Of a stretch of DNA of 64,000 bases, positions 1 to 7,508 are shown piece after piece. A program made the translations under genes and the position numbers. Numbering within the stretch: the first letter of the stretch is position 1; every line of letters begins with the position of its first letter. This DNA comes from a virus, in the IMG/VR virus record IMGVR_UViG_3300044736_000016, positions 1-64,000 of that record; one strand, given 5' to 3'. The notes under the pieces are model-generated. The model did not search any database. It was not told where the DNA came from and saw only the letters and a list, made by a program, of their open reading frames with translations.

Positions 1-102
1 CCGCTCGGGCGGGGCTTCTCGACCGCGACGGGCGCGGGGATGGGCGTGGGGCGCTGGACGGAACGCATGCGGGCCTCCTACGGGGCCACGATCAGGCTGT
101 GA
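1..102 (+). CDS. C-terminal end of unidentified protein (partial)
   Basis: Only the last 33 codons lie in the window; the frame is open from base 1 to TGA at 100-102. The tail is Gly/Arg-rich and shows no recognisable motif. The stop overlaps the GTG of the next frame in a GTGA junction, the style used by almost every gene pair here, which is the main reason to accept it. Confidence 0.5.
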   Translation, partial: PLGRGFSTATGAGMGVGRWTERMRASYGATIRL

Positions 103-428
103 GCGCCGTTGAGAATACGGAGGCTGCCAGCAGTGTCAACCGCCGCTTTCGGGTTTTCGTGCGGCTGTCGGCCCCGGACCGGACCCGCCTCGCGCTGAGA
201 TCGGCCCATCTCACCCGAAGCGGGGTTGGGAGCAGTCTTGGCTCGGGTGCAGGCGAGGTCTGTCAGCCGCCGCGGGTGAGGCGGTGTCTGCATAGGTCGT
301 TGTGGCTGCGGGGATTTCTCTCTGCCGGTTGCTGTGGTCACTTTCTCTGCGGTTCTCGTGTGCCTGTCGGGCGGCTGTCGTGGCCGCCTATGGTGCGCCG
401 CCTTCGGCTGAGCGTCAAGCCCTCATGA
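99..428 (+). CDS. Small basic hypothetical protein
   Basis: A 109-residue Arg/Ser/Cys-rich frame that fills the gap between the partial gene and the methyltransferase. Its GTG start overlaps the previous stop (GTGA) and its TGA overlaps the next ATG (ATGA). Coupling at both ends argues that it is translated, although the composition is low-complexity and no domain is visible. If it is not a gene, the stretch is simply untranslated. Confidence 0.45.
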   Translation: MSAVENTEAASSVNRRFRVFVRLSAPDRTRLALRSAHLTRSGVGSSLGSGAGEVCQPPRVRRCLHRSLWLRGFLSAGCCGHFLCGSRVPVGRLSWPPMVRRLRLSVKPS

Positions 429-1045
429 GCAAGCCGCGCATGGTGGACCTGTGCTGCGGCCCCGGCGGTGCTGGCATGGGATACCACCTTGCAGGCTTCG
501 AGATGGTCGGTGTGGATATCGAGCCGCAGCCGTCGTACCCCTTTGAGTTCCATCAAGGCGACGCGCTCACGTATCCGCTGGACGGGTTCGACGCTGTCCA
601 CGTCTCGCCGCCGTGCCAGCACTATGCCAACGTGACAGCGTGGGGCCACAGTCACATGCGTCCACGAGATGACTACCCGGACCTGATCGGTCCCATCCGC
701 GAACGACTGATGGAGACCGGGCTTCCGTACGTGATCGAGAACGTGCGAACCACCGCGCTACGGCAGCCAACCATGCTCTGCGGCTCTGCGTTCGGGCTGA
801 GGGTGATTCGGCACCGCTACTTCGAGACCGGGGGGGGGCTGGCCCTACCGGTCCTGACGCCGGTCTGTCGACACATAGGGATCATCCCCTTCGACCACGG
901 CGGGAAGTACTCGGAGAGCGAGTTCCGTACCGCCATGGGCTGTGACTGGATGGGAGCCCACGAGGCACGGCAGGCGATTCCGCCGGCTTTCACAGACTGG
1001 ATCGGCCGACACCTCATGGCTGCGCTAGGGAAGGCTGCCGCATGA
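425..1045 (+). CDS. C5-cytosine DNA methyltransferase
   Basis: Predicted SAM-dependent C5-cytosine methyltransferase of 206 residues. Motif I is MVDLCCGPGGAGMGYHLAGF near the N-terminus; the catalytic motif IV is SPPCQ at about residue 60; motif VI is ENV at about 107; an RHRYFE block fits motif VIII. It is shorter than typical Dcm enzymes (300 or more residues), so the target-recognition region is minimal, as in some phage enzymes. No companion restriction gene is next to it, suggesting self-protection or epigenetic marking of phage DNA. The gene contains a run of nine G at 830-838. ATG 425 is chosen because motif I follows directly and it overlaps the upstream stop. Confidence 0.88.
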   Translation: MSKPRMVDLCCGPGGAGMGYHLAGFEMVGVDIEPQPSYPFEFHQGDALTYPLDGFDAVHVSPPCQHYANVTAWGHSHMRPRDDYPDLIGPIRERLMETGLPYVIENVRTTALRQPTMLCGSAFGLRVIRHRYFETGGGLALPVLTPVCRHIGIIPFDHGGKYSESEFRTAMGCDWMGAHEARQAIPPAFTDWIGRHLMAALGKAAA

Positions 1046-1338
1046 CCGACAGGAAAAGCCCCACAGGAGGAACGCCGAACGTGCTCACCGCCGACCCGGT
1101 GGCGAAGCCGCTCACCGCCTACCCATGCCCCGAGTGTGACGGCCCCACCCGCGTACTCACCACTCGCATGAGGGAGCGGCACGGGAACCCGTACGCCTTC
1201 CGCCAGCGGGTGTGTGAGACGTGTGGCGAGAAGTTCAGCACACACGAACTGACGACCACCCGCGTCCATGCACTCCACGCCGCAGCCGAGGCGTTCGTCG
1301 TGCAGATGGCGCCGACCGACGAGACCACCGCGGCATGA
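1042..1338 (+). CDS. NrdR-like zinc-ribbon protein
   Basis: 98 residues with a zinc ribbon: CPEC at about 29-32, then CETCGEKFSTHE at about 58-69. Order and spacing match the N-terminal zinc ribbon of the NrdR repressor (CPxC, basic stretch, CxxCxxRFxTxE), but the ATP-cone that follows in NrdR is missing. It could bind nucleic acid as a small regulator. Overlaps the methyltransferase by ATGA. Confidence 0.6.
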   Translation: MTDRKSPTGGTPNVLTADPVAKPLTAYPCPECDGPTRVLTTRMRERHGNPYAFRQRVCETCGEKFSTHELTTTRVHALHAAAEAFVVQMAPTDETTAA

Positions 1339-1361
1339 CAACCGCACAGGAGGACCACATC

Positions 1362-2123
1362 ATGACCGACTTGGCGATCGTGGAAGATCGCGACACCGAG
1401 ACTACGACGCTCGGCGAGACCGAGGCCAGGGCGCTGACGGAGCGCATCCGGGTGCACTGGAACATCATCAAGGCGCCCCTGCAGGCGTTCGCCGCGCTGA
1501 TGGCCGAGGCAGAGGAGGGGCGGCCGTGGGAGGCGCTGGGCCACGGCACCGGGGAGACGGGCCGGCTGAAGTGGCTCCGCGAGGAGTTCAACATCGGCAG
1601 GGCGCAGTACTTCCGCATGCGCAAGGCAGCGACCGACGAGGCGCGGCTGAGCGAGGCCGCGGGGACGACGCTGCAGATCCGCGAGTCCCACGTCCGAGGG
1701 ATCCGCCCCGACCAGATCGGTGAGATCGCCGCGGCGGTGACCGAGAAGATCGGCGAGTCCAAGCTGACCCACGACGAGCGCATGGAGATCGTGCAGGCCG
1801 GGCTGGCCGAGGCGCGGGCGAGTTCTCCGGTCGGCAAGCCCCGCCGCTGCGCCGAGACGGTAGACGCCGTGGTGACGGAGATCGCCGACCCTCACGTCCC
1901 GGACGACGAGCCTGCCGTGCGGGCGGTGCCGAAGCGTGGTCGGGTGAGTGACGAGAGCGTGGCCCATCTCGGCGACGCCCTGGACCGCCTCGCTGGCGTC
2001 GGCATGCACCCCGAGGACATGGCGCGCGGGATGACCGTCAAGCAGCGGGATGCGGCGCTGGCCAACCTCAAGGATGCCGGCGACTGGCTCGACCAGTTCC
2101 GCGCCGCCCTGATCGGAGCGTGA
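1362..2123 (+). CDS. Hypothetical helical protein, possible DNA-binding
   Basis: 253 residues, charged and mostly helical. A segment KLTHDERMEIVQAGLAEARA and a C-terminal VKQRDAALANLKDAGDWLDQF suggest helix-rich DNA- or protein-binding surfaces, but no family is recognised. ATG 1362 is preferred over the overlapping ATG 1335 because AGGAGG sits 8 bases upstream. It is the last gene before the replication leader and may belong to the replication or partition module. Confidence 0.65.
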   Translation: MTDLAIVEDRDTETTTLGETEARALTERIRVHWNIIKAPLQAFAALMAEAEEGRPWEALGHGTGETGRLKWLREEFNIGRAQYFRMRKAATDEARLSEAAGTTLQIRESHVRGIRPDQIGEIAAAVTEKIGESKLTHDERMEIVQAGLAEARASSPVGKPRRCAETVDAVVTEIADPHVPDDEPAVRAVPKRGRVSDESVAHLGDALDRLAGVGMHPEDMARGMTVKQRDAALANLKDAGDWLDQFRAALIGA

Positions 2124-2144
2124 TCACCCCGTAGAAACGAGAAC

Positions 2145-2181
2145 GGGGCTCCGCGGCGAGAGCGACTTCGCCGGGAGCCCC
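2145..2181. terminator. Strong stem-loop between gene blocks
   Basis: GGGGCTCC pairs with GGAGCCCC, extended by CGGCGA/TCGCCG with one bulged G, giving about 14 base pairs. There is no U-tract, so it could be a weak terminator or a structure that protects or controls the leader of the replication operon, which starts just downstream. Confidence 0.5.
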
Positions 2182-2234
2182 TGTCCAGCCCCATCCCTGC
2201 CAAGGAGGAGCCAACCCCATGAAGGAGGTCAGTG

Positions 2235-2315
2235 GTGACGACGATACCACATACCACTCCCCGTAGCGCAAGCACGACTCTTGCCCAGCCGCATGACGGG
2301 TCGGTAGCGTCATGA
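2235..2315 (+). CDS. 26-codon leader gene coupled to the replication initiator
   Basis: Reads GTG ACG ACG ... to TGA at 2313-2315, encoding a Thr/Ser-rich 26-residue peptide. AAGGAGG at 2222-2228 lies 6 bases before the GTG, and the stop overlaps the initiator ATG (ATGA). A second, overlapping 15-codon frame (2219-2266) also has AAGGAGG upstream (2202-2208), so two ribosome sites compete here. I infer translational coupling that sets initiator level; whether the peptide acts is unknown. Confidence 0.45.
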   Translation: MTTIPHTTPRSASTTLAQPHDGSVAS

Positions 2316-3121
2316 GTGGCGACACGGTTCGCTCTGGTCGCTGGCCTCTAGCGATAGTGCCGGAGTGGCTGTTCGATGAGCCGTCGCTACCCGGCGAGGC
2401 GTTACGTCTCTACTGCGTGCTCGAGCGGCTAGCCCAGCGGGACGGCTACGCCCACCCACTCCGGGCGACGCTCGCCAAGCGGCTCGGGTGGTCTGTCGCC
2501 AAGGTCTCGAGGATGCTCACGGAGTTGGTGGCCGTCCATGCCTTGAAAGTCGAGCACCAACACGGCGACGACAACGCTCAGGTTGGCAGCCGGTACTACC
2601 TGGCAGGGCCAGAGCCATTCCCCGCCGAGGCGACCCCCCCCCTCTCAGATCTGCGACCCCCCCCCTCTCAGATCTGCGACCCCCCCCCTCTCAGATCTGC
2701 GACCCCCATAGGAGAAGGAACTACAAGTAAGAAGATAGACAAGGACTCTCCTAACGGAGAGTCCGGCGCGGTGCCGAAATCGGCTCCTCTGGTTGGCGAG
2801 ATCGTTCCAGCCCTGAACCCCGGAGCGGTCTACGTTGAGGCTTGTCGGCTGGCTGGGTACGATCCTCTCCCCTCGGACGTAGGCCGTATTGGAAAGGCCG
2901 CGAAGGAGGCGCGGGCGCAGGGCAAGTCCGACGACCTCGTCCGAGGGACATGCGAACGACTGGCGCAGCGCAACCTCGGTGCGCCGATGTTCGGCCGCGT
3001 CCTTGCCGAGTTGGAGCGCGGGAGCAACGGGCATGGCCCGCTATCCGGTCAGCGCCGGCCGACGCACCAGGACACCTTCGACATCCTCGACGCCTTCGTC
3101 GCAGAGGGGCGGGCCTCGTGA
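2312..3121 (+). CDS. Winged-helix replication initiator (lambda O-like organisation)
   Basis: 269 residues. Residues about 10-95 form a winged-helix domain of phage replication proteins (LRATLAKRLGWSVAKVSRML is the recognition-helix region). A Pro-rich linker encoded by DNA repeats (2634-2706) follows, then a helical C-terminal domain that probably contacts helicase or loader. Gene order initiator-loader-helicase-primase supports the call. The linker is unusual: three copies of one DNA unit are read in three different frames, so selection probably acts on the DNA, as in an origin inside the gene. Confidence 0.8.
   Translation: MSGDTVRSGRWPLAIVPEWLFDEPSLPGEALRLYCVLERLAQRDGYAHPLRATLAKRLGWSVAKVSRMLTELVAVHALKVEHQHGDDNAQVGSRYYLAGPEPFPAEATPPLSDLRPPPSQICDPPPLRSATPIGEGTTSKKIDKDSPNGESGAVPKSAPLVGEIVPALNPGAVYVEACRLAGYDPLPSDVGRIGKAAKEARAQGKSDDLVRGTCERLAQRNLGAPMFGRVLAELERGSNGHGPLSGQRRPTHQDTFDILDAFVAEGRAS
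2630..2763. other. Putative replication origin inside the initiator gene
   Basis: Three iterons (2643-2656, 2665-2678, 2688-2701) lie about two helical turns apart, followed by an A-rich stretch (2707-2741) that stands out from the GC-rich surroundings, and a perfect inverted repeat GGACTCTC/GAGAGTCC (2742-2749/2756-2763). Iterons, easily melted DNA and inverted repeat inside the initiator gene is the layout of lambdoid origins. Origin function is inferred. Confidence 0.6.
2634..2706. repeat. Iteron array with variable C-tracts
   Basis: The 14-mer TCTCAGATCTGCGA occurs exactly three times, separated by C-runs of 9, 8, 9 and 5 bases. Unit spacing is 22 then 23 bases. The 8-base palindrome CAGATCTG is at the centre of each copy. 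Confidence 0.95.
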
Positions 3122-3666
3122 CACGCGACGAGTTCCGAGGCGTCACGAGGCTGCTCATGGCCTCATGGCCAGCCGCATCTCCGCTCGCGCAGGACGCCTT
3201 GGCGGCGGCGTGGGACGTGCTGGGTGGACTGGAGGCGGACGTCGTCCTGACGGCGGTCCGCACCTTCGTCCGCGACGGCGAGCGCTTCCAGCCCACCGCT
3301 GGTCAGGTGTACCGGCGGGTAGTTGACATCGCCGACGACAGCCCACCGTGGGAGTGGGCGTGGATGGAACTCAGCCGGCTGGCTCGGACTCATGGTCAGT
3401 GCGCGCGCCCCTCGGAGATCCCGTGGTCGCATCCGCTGATCGCCGAGACAGCCACGACGATCGACTGGGCGCAGATGTTCGAGTCGGGTCGCGAGATGGC
3501 AGGACAGGGCTTCGTGCGTCGGATCTACGAGGCGTTGCGTGAGGATCGGCAGCGGCGTGTGAGGTACGCAGGGCTTGCGGTGCCGTCCCGGACTCTGCGG
3601 CTTACCGCCGCCGCGCAGCCTGCCAACGGTCCTGTCTTCACAGACCCTGCGGATTACGGGCTGTGA
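3118..3666 (+). CDS. Helicase loader, G39P-like
   Basis: 182 residues starting GTG in a GTGA overlap with the initiator. The N-terminal region (TRDEFRGVTRLLMASWP, then WDVLGGLEADVVLTAVRTFV and QPTAGQVYRRVVD) has the pattern of the SPP1 G39P-type loader domain, which brings the replicative helicase to the initiator at the origin. It lies directly before the helicase gene. Call rests on pattern and context rather than an alignment. Confidence 0.65.
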   Translation: MTRDEFRGVTRLLMASWPAASPLAQDALAAAWDVLGGLEADVVLTAVRTFVRDGERFQPTAGQVYRRVVDIADDSPPWEWAWMELSRLARTHGQCARPSEIPWSHPLIAETATTIDWAQMFESGREMAGQGFVRRIYEALREDRQRRVRYAGLAVPSRTLRLTAAAQPANGPVFTDPADYGL

Positions 3667-3678
3667 TGGAGGCCAAGG

Positions 3679-4704
3679 GTGCCTGATCCCGAGCAGCAGG
3701 AGCGCATGTTGTCCATCCTCCGCTTGGCGACGGGGATGGTGGAGGGCGCCAACGGCAATCTCGCCGAGGTGCGCCAGTCGATCATCGCCGGCCTCTCTGC
3801 GATGGAGAAACCTCAGTCGGCCGAAGGTGACGACCCGCGTCCGCTGTGGGAGATCATCAACGACCACCTCGCAACGATCGAGAGGCGGCAGAACGGGGAG
3901 CGGTGGGCGATCTCCTCCGGGTTGCCGTGGATCGACCGGATGACTGGTGGCTGGCACCGTGGAGAGTTCATCGTCGTCGGCGGTGCGAGCTCGGCCGGCA
4001 AGTCGGTGCTCGGCCTGCAGTTCGCCCGCACCGCCGCGATGCGGGGCTACCGTGTGCTGTACGTGCTGCTCGAGATGACCACCGAGCAGATGATCGACCG
4101 CGTGCTGTCCAGCGTCGCAGGGGTGAACTTCCGCCGGCTGGCGGATGGCAAGCTGGACAGCCGGGAGTGGAAATCCATCTTCGACGCAGCCATGCAGATC
4201 CACGAGCAGAAGGTGCACATCGTCATCGACGATCGCTGCCCCGCCACGCTGGCGGCTATTGAGGAGCGCGCCCGACGTGCTGCCACCAACGGGCTAGACA
4301 TGGTCGTCGTTGACTACGTCGGCGAGATTGCGGAGGAACCCGGTCGGCAGACTCGCGTCGAGCACGTGGGCAGAATCGCGACGGGGCTGCGAACTCTTGC
4401 GAAGCAACTGAAGATCCCGGTGATTGCGCTGGCGCAGTTGAATCGCGAGGCCGGTACCGGCAAGCCGTCGTTCCAGAGCCACCTCGGGGAGAGCAAGAGG
4501 CTGGGGGACACCGCCGACGTGGCGTTGCTGATCTGGCGGCCCAACCGGTTGGTCGATGGCACGCAGCCAGCGGAGGAGGTGATCGAGATCGGCGTGGACA
4601 AGCAGCGCAACGGTCCGGTGGGGTGGGCCGAGTTCACGCTGGTCGGCGCGCAGATGACCGTCAGAGAGCGGGCCAGTACCGCTCAGTGGACAGGGGTGGC
4701 ATAG
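3679..4704 (+). CDS. dnaB: DnaB-type replicative helicase
   Basis: 341 residues, a RecA-fold DnaB C-terminal domain. Walker A is GASSAGKS at about residues 103-110; Walker B is MVVVDYV at about 210-216; PVIALAQLNREAG at about 252-264 is the DnaB H3 motif. The N-terminal part is a short helical region rather than a full DnaB N-domain, as in many phage helicases. GTG 3679 has GGAGG (3668-3672) upstream. Expected to form the hexameric fork helicase with the loader and the Prim-Pol primase beside it. Confidence 0.9.
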   Translation: MPDPEQQERMLSILRLATGMVEGANGNLAEVRQSIIAGLSAMEKPQSAEGDDPRPLWEIINDHLATIERRQNGERWAISSGLPWIDRMTGGWHRGEFIVVGGASSAGKSVLGLQFARTAAMRGYRVLYVLLEMTTEQMIDRVLSSVAGVNFRRLADGKLDSREWKSIFDAAMQIHEQKVHIVIDDRCPATLAAIEERARRAATNGLDMVVVDYVGEIAEEPGRQTRVEHVGRIATGLRTLAKQLKIPVIALAQLNREAGTGKPSFQSHLGESKRLGDTADVALLIWRPNRLVDGTQPAEEVIEIGVDKQRNGPVGWAEFTLVGAQMTVRERASTAQWTGVA

Positions 4705-4707
4705 GCG

Positions 4708-5577
4708 ATGGACGAGTTCATGCAGGCCGCGATGGACTACGCGGCAGGCGGCTGGGCAGTCTTTCCACTACAGCCAATGGACAAGCGCCCGTATCCCGGC
4801 ACGCACGGATTCTGGGACGCCGTAGGGACGCCCGAGGGGGCGAGGCAGGCGTGGCTGCAGCGCCCCGGTAGCAACGTGGGTGTGGCGACGGGCGCATCGA
4901 AACTGCTCGTGCTTGACGTGGACGGCGACAAGGGCGCGGCCAGCTTGGACGTGCTGGTCTTCGCGAACGGAGCGTTGCCGACGACGCGGCGTCAGGTGAC
5001 CGGCAAGGGTTGGCAGTGGTTTTTCCTGCGGCCGGATGGGTCGCGGATCGGCAACTCGGCGGGCGGCCACGGGCTCATCGGCAAGCGGATGGGTGAAGGC
5101 TTGGACGTACGCGGTCAGGGAGGTTACGTCGTCGTCCCGCCGTCGATTCACCCGTCAGGGAGGCGGTATCGGTGGGAGGACACCTCGGACGTCGCCTCGG
5201 CCCCTGCGTGGCTGCTGGCGCTGCTCGAGCCGCCTCCTGCGCCACCCCGGCAGCACGTCGTGGCCAAGCTCTACGCGGGCGAGATGGGCGCCTATGCGCG
5301 GAGAGCGGTCGAGTCTGAACTGGCGGCTTTGAGCGCGGCGCCGGAGGGGCAGCGTAACGTAACGCTGAACTCTGCCGCCTTCGCGCTCGGACAACTCGTC
5401 GGTGGTGGTGAGGTGAGCGTCACGTACGTGGCCGGATCGCTCCGCATCGTCGGGCTTGGCATCGGTCTCTCGGAGGCAGAGACGGACGCCACCATTAGGA
5501 GCGGACTGTCGGCTGGCATGAGGCAGCCGAGGGTTACTCCTAACGGACGCAACGGTCACCCGATGGAGGCAGCGTGA
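4708..5577 (+). CDS. Prim-Pol primase (bifunctional primase/polymerase domain)
   Basis: 289 residues. The AEP-type Prim-Pol N-domain spans about 5-175: MDYAAGGWAVFPLQP opens the domain, LVLDVDGDKG (about 69-78) holds the catalytic DxD, and GLDVRGQGGYVVVPPSIHPS matches the conserved RGxGGYVVxPPS core. The C-terminal 100 residues are helical and may be the primase C-domain. It makes primers, possibly short extensions, for the adjacent helicase. The same domain is found in replication proteins of actinobacterial integrative and conjugative elements. Confidence 0.9.
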   Translation: MDEFMQAAMDYAAGGWAVFPLQPMDKRPYPGTHGFWDAVGTPEGARQAWLQRPGSNVGVATGASKLLVLDVDGDKGAASLDVLVFANGALPTTRRQVTGKGWQWFFLRPDGSRIGNSAGGHGLIGKRMGEGLDVRGQGGYVVVPPSIHPSGRRYRWEDTSDVASAPAWLLALLEPPPAPPRQHVVAKLYAGEMGAYARRAVESELAALSAAPEGQRNVTLNSAAFALGQLVGGGEVSVTYVAGSLRIVGLGIGLSEAETDATIRSGLSAGMRQPRVTPNGRNGHPMEAA

Positions 5578-5765
5578 TGGAGCCGTGCCAGTGTGGCGGC
5601 GAGATGTGGGAGCGGCCGGCGAGCAACGGCGGTGGATGGGCATGCGCGAACTGTCACCCGGACCCGCGCACCCTGATCGCTGAGTGGGTGGCATCCGGCC
5701 GTCCCCGCTACAACGCGTGGCTAGCTTCGGGTCGGCCCAGTATCGCTCTGCGGCGTGCAGCATGA
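5574..5765 (+). CDS. Small zinc-ribbon protein
   Basis: 63 residues with CQCGGEMWERP and CANCHPD, a CxC...CxxC zinc ribbon. ATGA overlap with Prim-Pol places it in the replication operon. Role unknown; possible nucleic-acid or protein adaptor. Confidence 0.65.
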   Translation: MMEPCQCGGEMWERPASNGGGWACANCHPDPRTLIAEWVASGRPRYNAWLASGRPSIALRRAA

Positions 5766-5983
5766 GGACCGCCGTGGATGACCGTGTAGCAACGTTGGGT
5801 CGCCAGTTGGAGACGATGCAGGCGCTCAACGTGGACCAGGGCAGACACATCGCCGAGTTGCTGCGGGAGCGTGCCGAGACCGCCGCGCTTGTGTCCAGCC
5901 TGTACGCTAAGATCGCGGAGCGGGACGCCGTGGTCATCGCAGTGCTGCAGCGCGAACTGGATACGTTGGAGGGTGCCGCGTGA
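5762..5983 (+). CDS. Small coiled-coil protein
   Basis: 73 residues; residues about 10-65 form a heptad-rich coiled coil (VATLGRQLETMQALNVDQGR and on). ATGA overlap upstream and GTGA downstream. No family recognised. Confidence 0.6.
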   Translation: MRTAVDDRVATLGRQLETMQALNVDQGRHIAELLRERAETAALVSSLYAKIAERDAVVIAVLQRELDTLEGAA

Positions 5984-6273
5984 GTGACTACGTCGCATAC
6001 GGTAGTTCAACCCTGCATCAGCGCATGATGAGGCCAGTCTCGACGCGGTGTCGTCGTAGATGCGGGAACCAGCACTCGGACCCGCAGTGGGAAGGGGTAC
6101 AAGTGACGCATGCGTGCGGGGCACGGATGACCCATTCTGGTACGGCGAACGGCGTGACTTTCATGGGCGGTTGCGAGTGGCACGTGCGTCAGTGGGTACG
6201 GGAGCAGGATCACCGGCTGAGGGTACGCCTGCTGACCCAAGGAGTGGAATCGATGTTCCCCGGGTTGGTGTGA
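5980..6273 (+). CDS. Hypothetical Cys/His-rich protein
   Basis: 97 residues with several Cys and His (CRRRCGNQH, HACGARMTH, GGCEWH) that could bind zinc. GTGA overlap with the previous gene. Unrecognised. Confidence 0.6.
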   Translation: MSDYVAYGSSTLHQRMMRPVSTRCRRRCGNQHSDPQWEGVQVTHACGARMTHSGTANGVTFMGGCEWHVRQWVREQDHRLRVRLLTQGVESMFPGLV

Positions 6274-6473
6274 GCAGCAACCCCGGCGGCTGCACGCCGC
6301 TCCGCATCCTCACTCAGCCGACGCAGTGGCCCACGCACGAGGGCGGACACCTCACCGTGGCCTGCGCCGCAGCGGCGCGGTACTCGTCAACCAACGGCCA
6401 CACAGGGGCCGGTATGGACCGCTCCTGCCCGGAGTGCCTGCGGTTGCTACTCGCACGGGAGGCATCGGTGTGA
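6270..6473 (+). CDS. Hypothetical small protein with CPEC motif
   Basis: 67 residues starting GTG in a GTGA overlap. Contains VACAAAARY, TNGHTGAG and a C-terminal SCPECLRLL, which may coordinate a metal. Unrecognised. Confidence 0.55.
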   Translation: MSSNPGGCTPLRILTQPTQWPTHEGGHLTVACAAAARYSSTNGHTGAGMDRSCPECLRLLLAREASV

Positions 6474-6688
6474 TCGATCAGGAAGATGCTACAAGGCGTA
6501 GCACATCGGTGGCGTTCAGCAGGGATCGCCTTCCGGATCTACAGCAGTACATCGACGGAGACCGCGGAGACTACGTCAGCAAGGGAGTGCGCGTGGTGCC
6601 CGTGGACCTGCTGCTCTGGCTCGAGACGGAGATCAGGTACCAGCGCGCCATGGCAAAGCGGTTCCGCGAGTTGGACGAGGCGTCGTGA
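6470..6688 (+). CDS. Hypothetical small protein
   Basis: 72 residues starting GTG in a GTGA overlap; last gene of the replication operon. LLLWLETEIRYQRAMAKRFREL is an amphipathic helix. Unrecognised. Confidence 0.6.
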   Translation: MIDQEDATRRSTSVAFSRDRLPDLQQYIDGDRGDYVSKGVRVVPVDLLLWLETEIRYQRAMAKRFRELDEAS

Positions 6689-6771
6689 TGCTGTTTCGTC
6701 AGCCCTGATCTGGGATTCCTGAACCTCGCCGCCTTCGCCGCTCCATAACCAGTAGGCAACACCGCCATCGC

Positions 6772-6805
6772 TTGACGACACCCCACCAGCCCGGTATGTT
6801 GTCAA
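6772..6805 (+). promoter_or_regulatory. Promoter 1 of the HTH regulator, with inverted repeat
   Basis: TTGACG (6772-6777), 17-base spacer, TATGTT (6795-6800). Arms TTGACGACA and TGTTGTCAA (one mismatch) overlap both boxes, so a dimeric repressor bound here would block polymerase. Confidence 0.6.
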
Positions 6806-6863
6806 CCCACCGTCTCCCCACCCGCTACACCTGACCTCTACGCCGTAGCATCTCCTGTCGTAC

Positions 6864-6893
6864 TTGACGCGCGCTCCGGGGAAGGCGTACCTT
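6864..6893 (+). promoter_or_regulatory. Promoter 2 of the HTH regulator
   Basis: TTGACG (6864-6869), 18-base spacer, TACCTT (6888-6893). A transcript starting near 6900 would carry a four-codon frame (ATG 6919 to TAG 6933) behind GGGGGAGG, two bases before the regulator ATG at 6936. Confidence 0.5.
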
Positions 6894-6935
6894 GCGGTCA
6901 GTAACGACGGGGGAGGCCATGGCGGGGGCCTAGAG

Positions 6936-7508
6936 ATGCAGGCAGGGGCACAGGTGTCCCAGGGTGACGGTGACTCAGGTCACAGCACGATGGATGATGA
7001 CGCCACGACCGAGGAACCGCTCCTCACGACGATCCCGCCCGGTTGGGTGGGAGTTCGCGGTGCTGCCGTACGGTTCGGCGTCAGTGCGGGCACTATCCGG
7101 CGCCACTACGGTGAGTACAAGTCGATACCGTTCCGCAGGCTAACCGATGGTCGTATCATTGTCAATGCTGCGGCGATCCCCGAGGGTCATTTCAAAAAGA
7201 CCCACCGCCACCGCAAGATGATGGAAGAGGTGCGGCAGGAGATCGTGCAGCGTGCGGATGCGGAGCCAACCGACGATGAACTCTCCGCTGTGCAGGTGAT
7301 CCGTCGTCACGTACGCTGGCTTGAGCAGACGATCGAGGAGTTGCAAAACCGCCACGCCGAGTACGAGCGCGAACGCAGGCGTATGGAGCAGGCGCACCGG
7401 GCCGAGTGCCAGCAGTTGCTGGCGATCATCTCTAGCCTGACCAACGCCACGCAGACACCCGCCTCCAGCCCCCGCCGTGCGCGTCGCAAGGCCACAGAGA
7501 CGGGCTAG
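6936..7508 (+). CDS. HTH regulator with long coiled coil
   Basis: 190 residues. Residues about 33-75 form a helix-turn-helix of MerR/excisionase type (AAVRFGVSAGTIRRHYGEY, then RRLTDGRIIVNAAAIP as the wing). Residues about 115-165 form a coiled coil ending in a basic tail, so it probably dimerises. Two promoters, one with an operator-like repeat, precede it, which fits an autoregulated switch protein. ATG 6936 is two bases after a four-codon upstream frame; MDDDATTEE at 6990 is an alternative start. Confidence 0.65.
   Translation: MQAGAQVSQGDGDSGHSTMDDDATTEEPLLTTIPPGWVGVRGAAVRFGVSAGTIRRHYGEYKSIPFRRLTDGRIIVNAAAIPEGHFKKTHRHRKMMEEVRQEIVQRADAEPTDDELSAVQVIRRHVRWLEQTIEELQNRHAEYERERRRMEQAHRAECQQLLAIISSLTNATQTPASSPRRARRKATETG

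Noticed and set aside
1119-2009. Long minus-strand frame opposite the zinc-ribbon and helical genes
   Set aside because: It is a shadow of high-GC third positions; the plus frames have ribosome sites, overlaps and recognisable motifs.
6864-7508. TTG 6864 as start of the HTH regulator
   Set aside because: The TTG is part of a TTGACG promoter box; later ATG codons are better placed.
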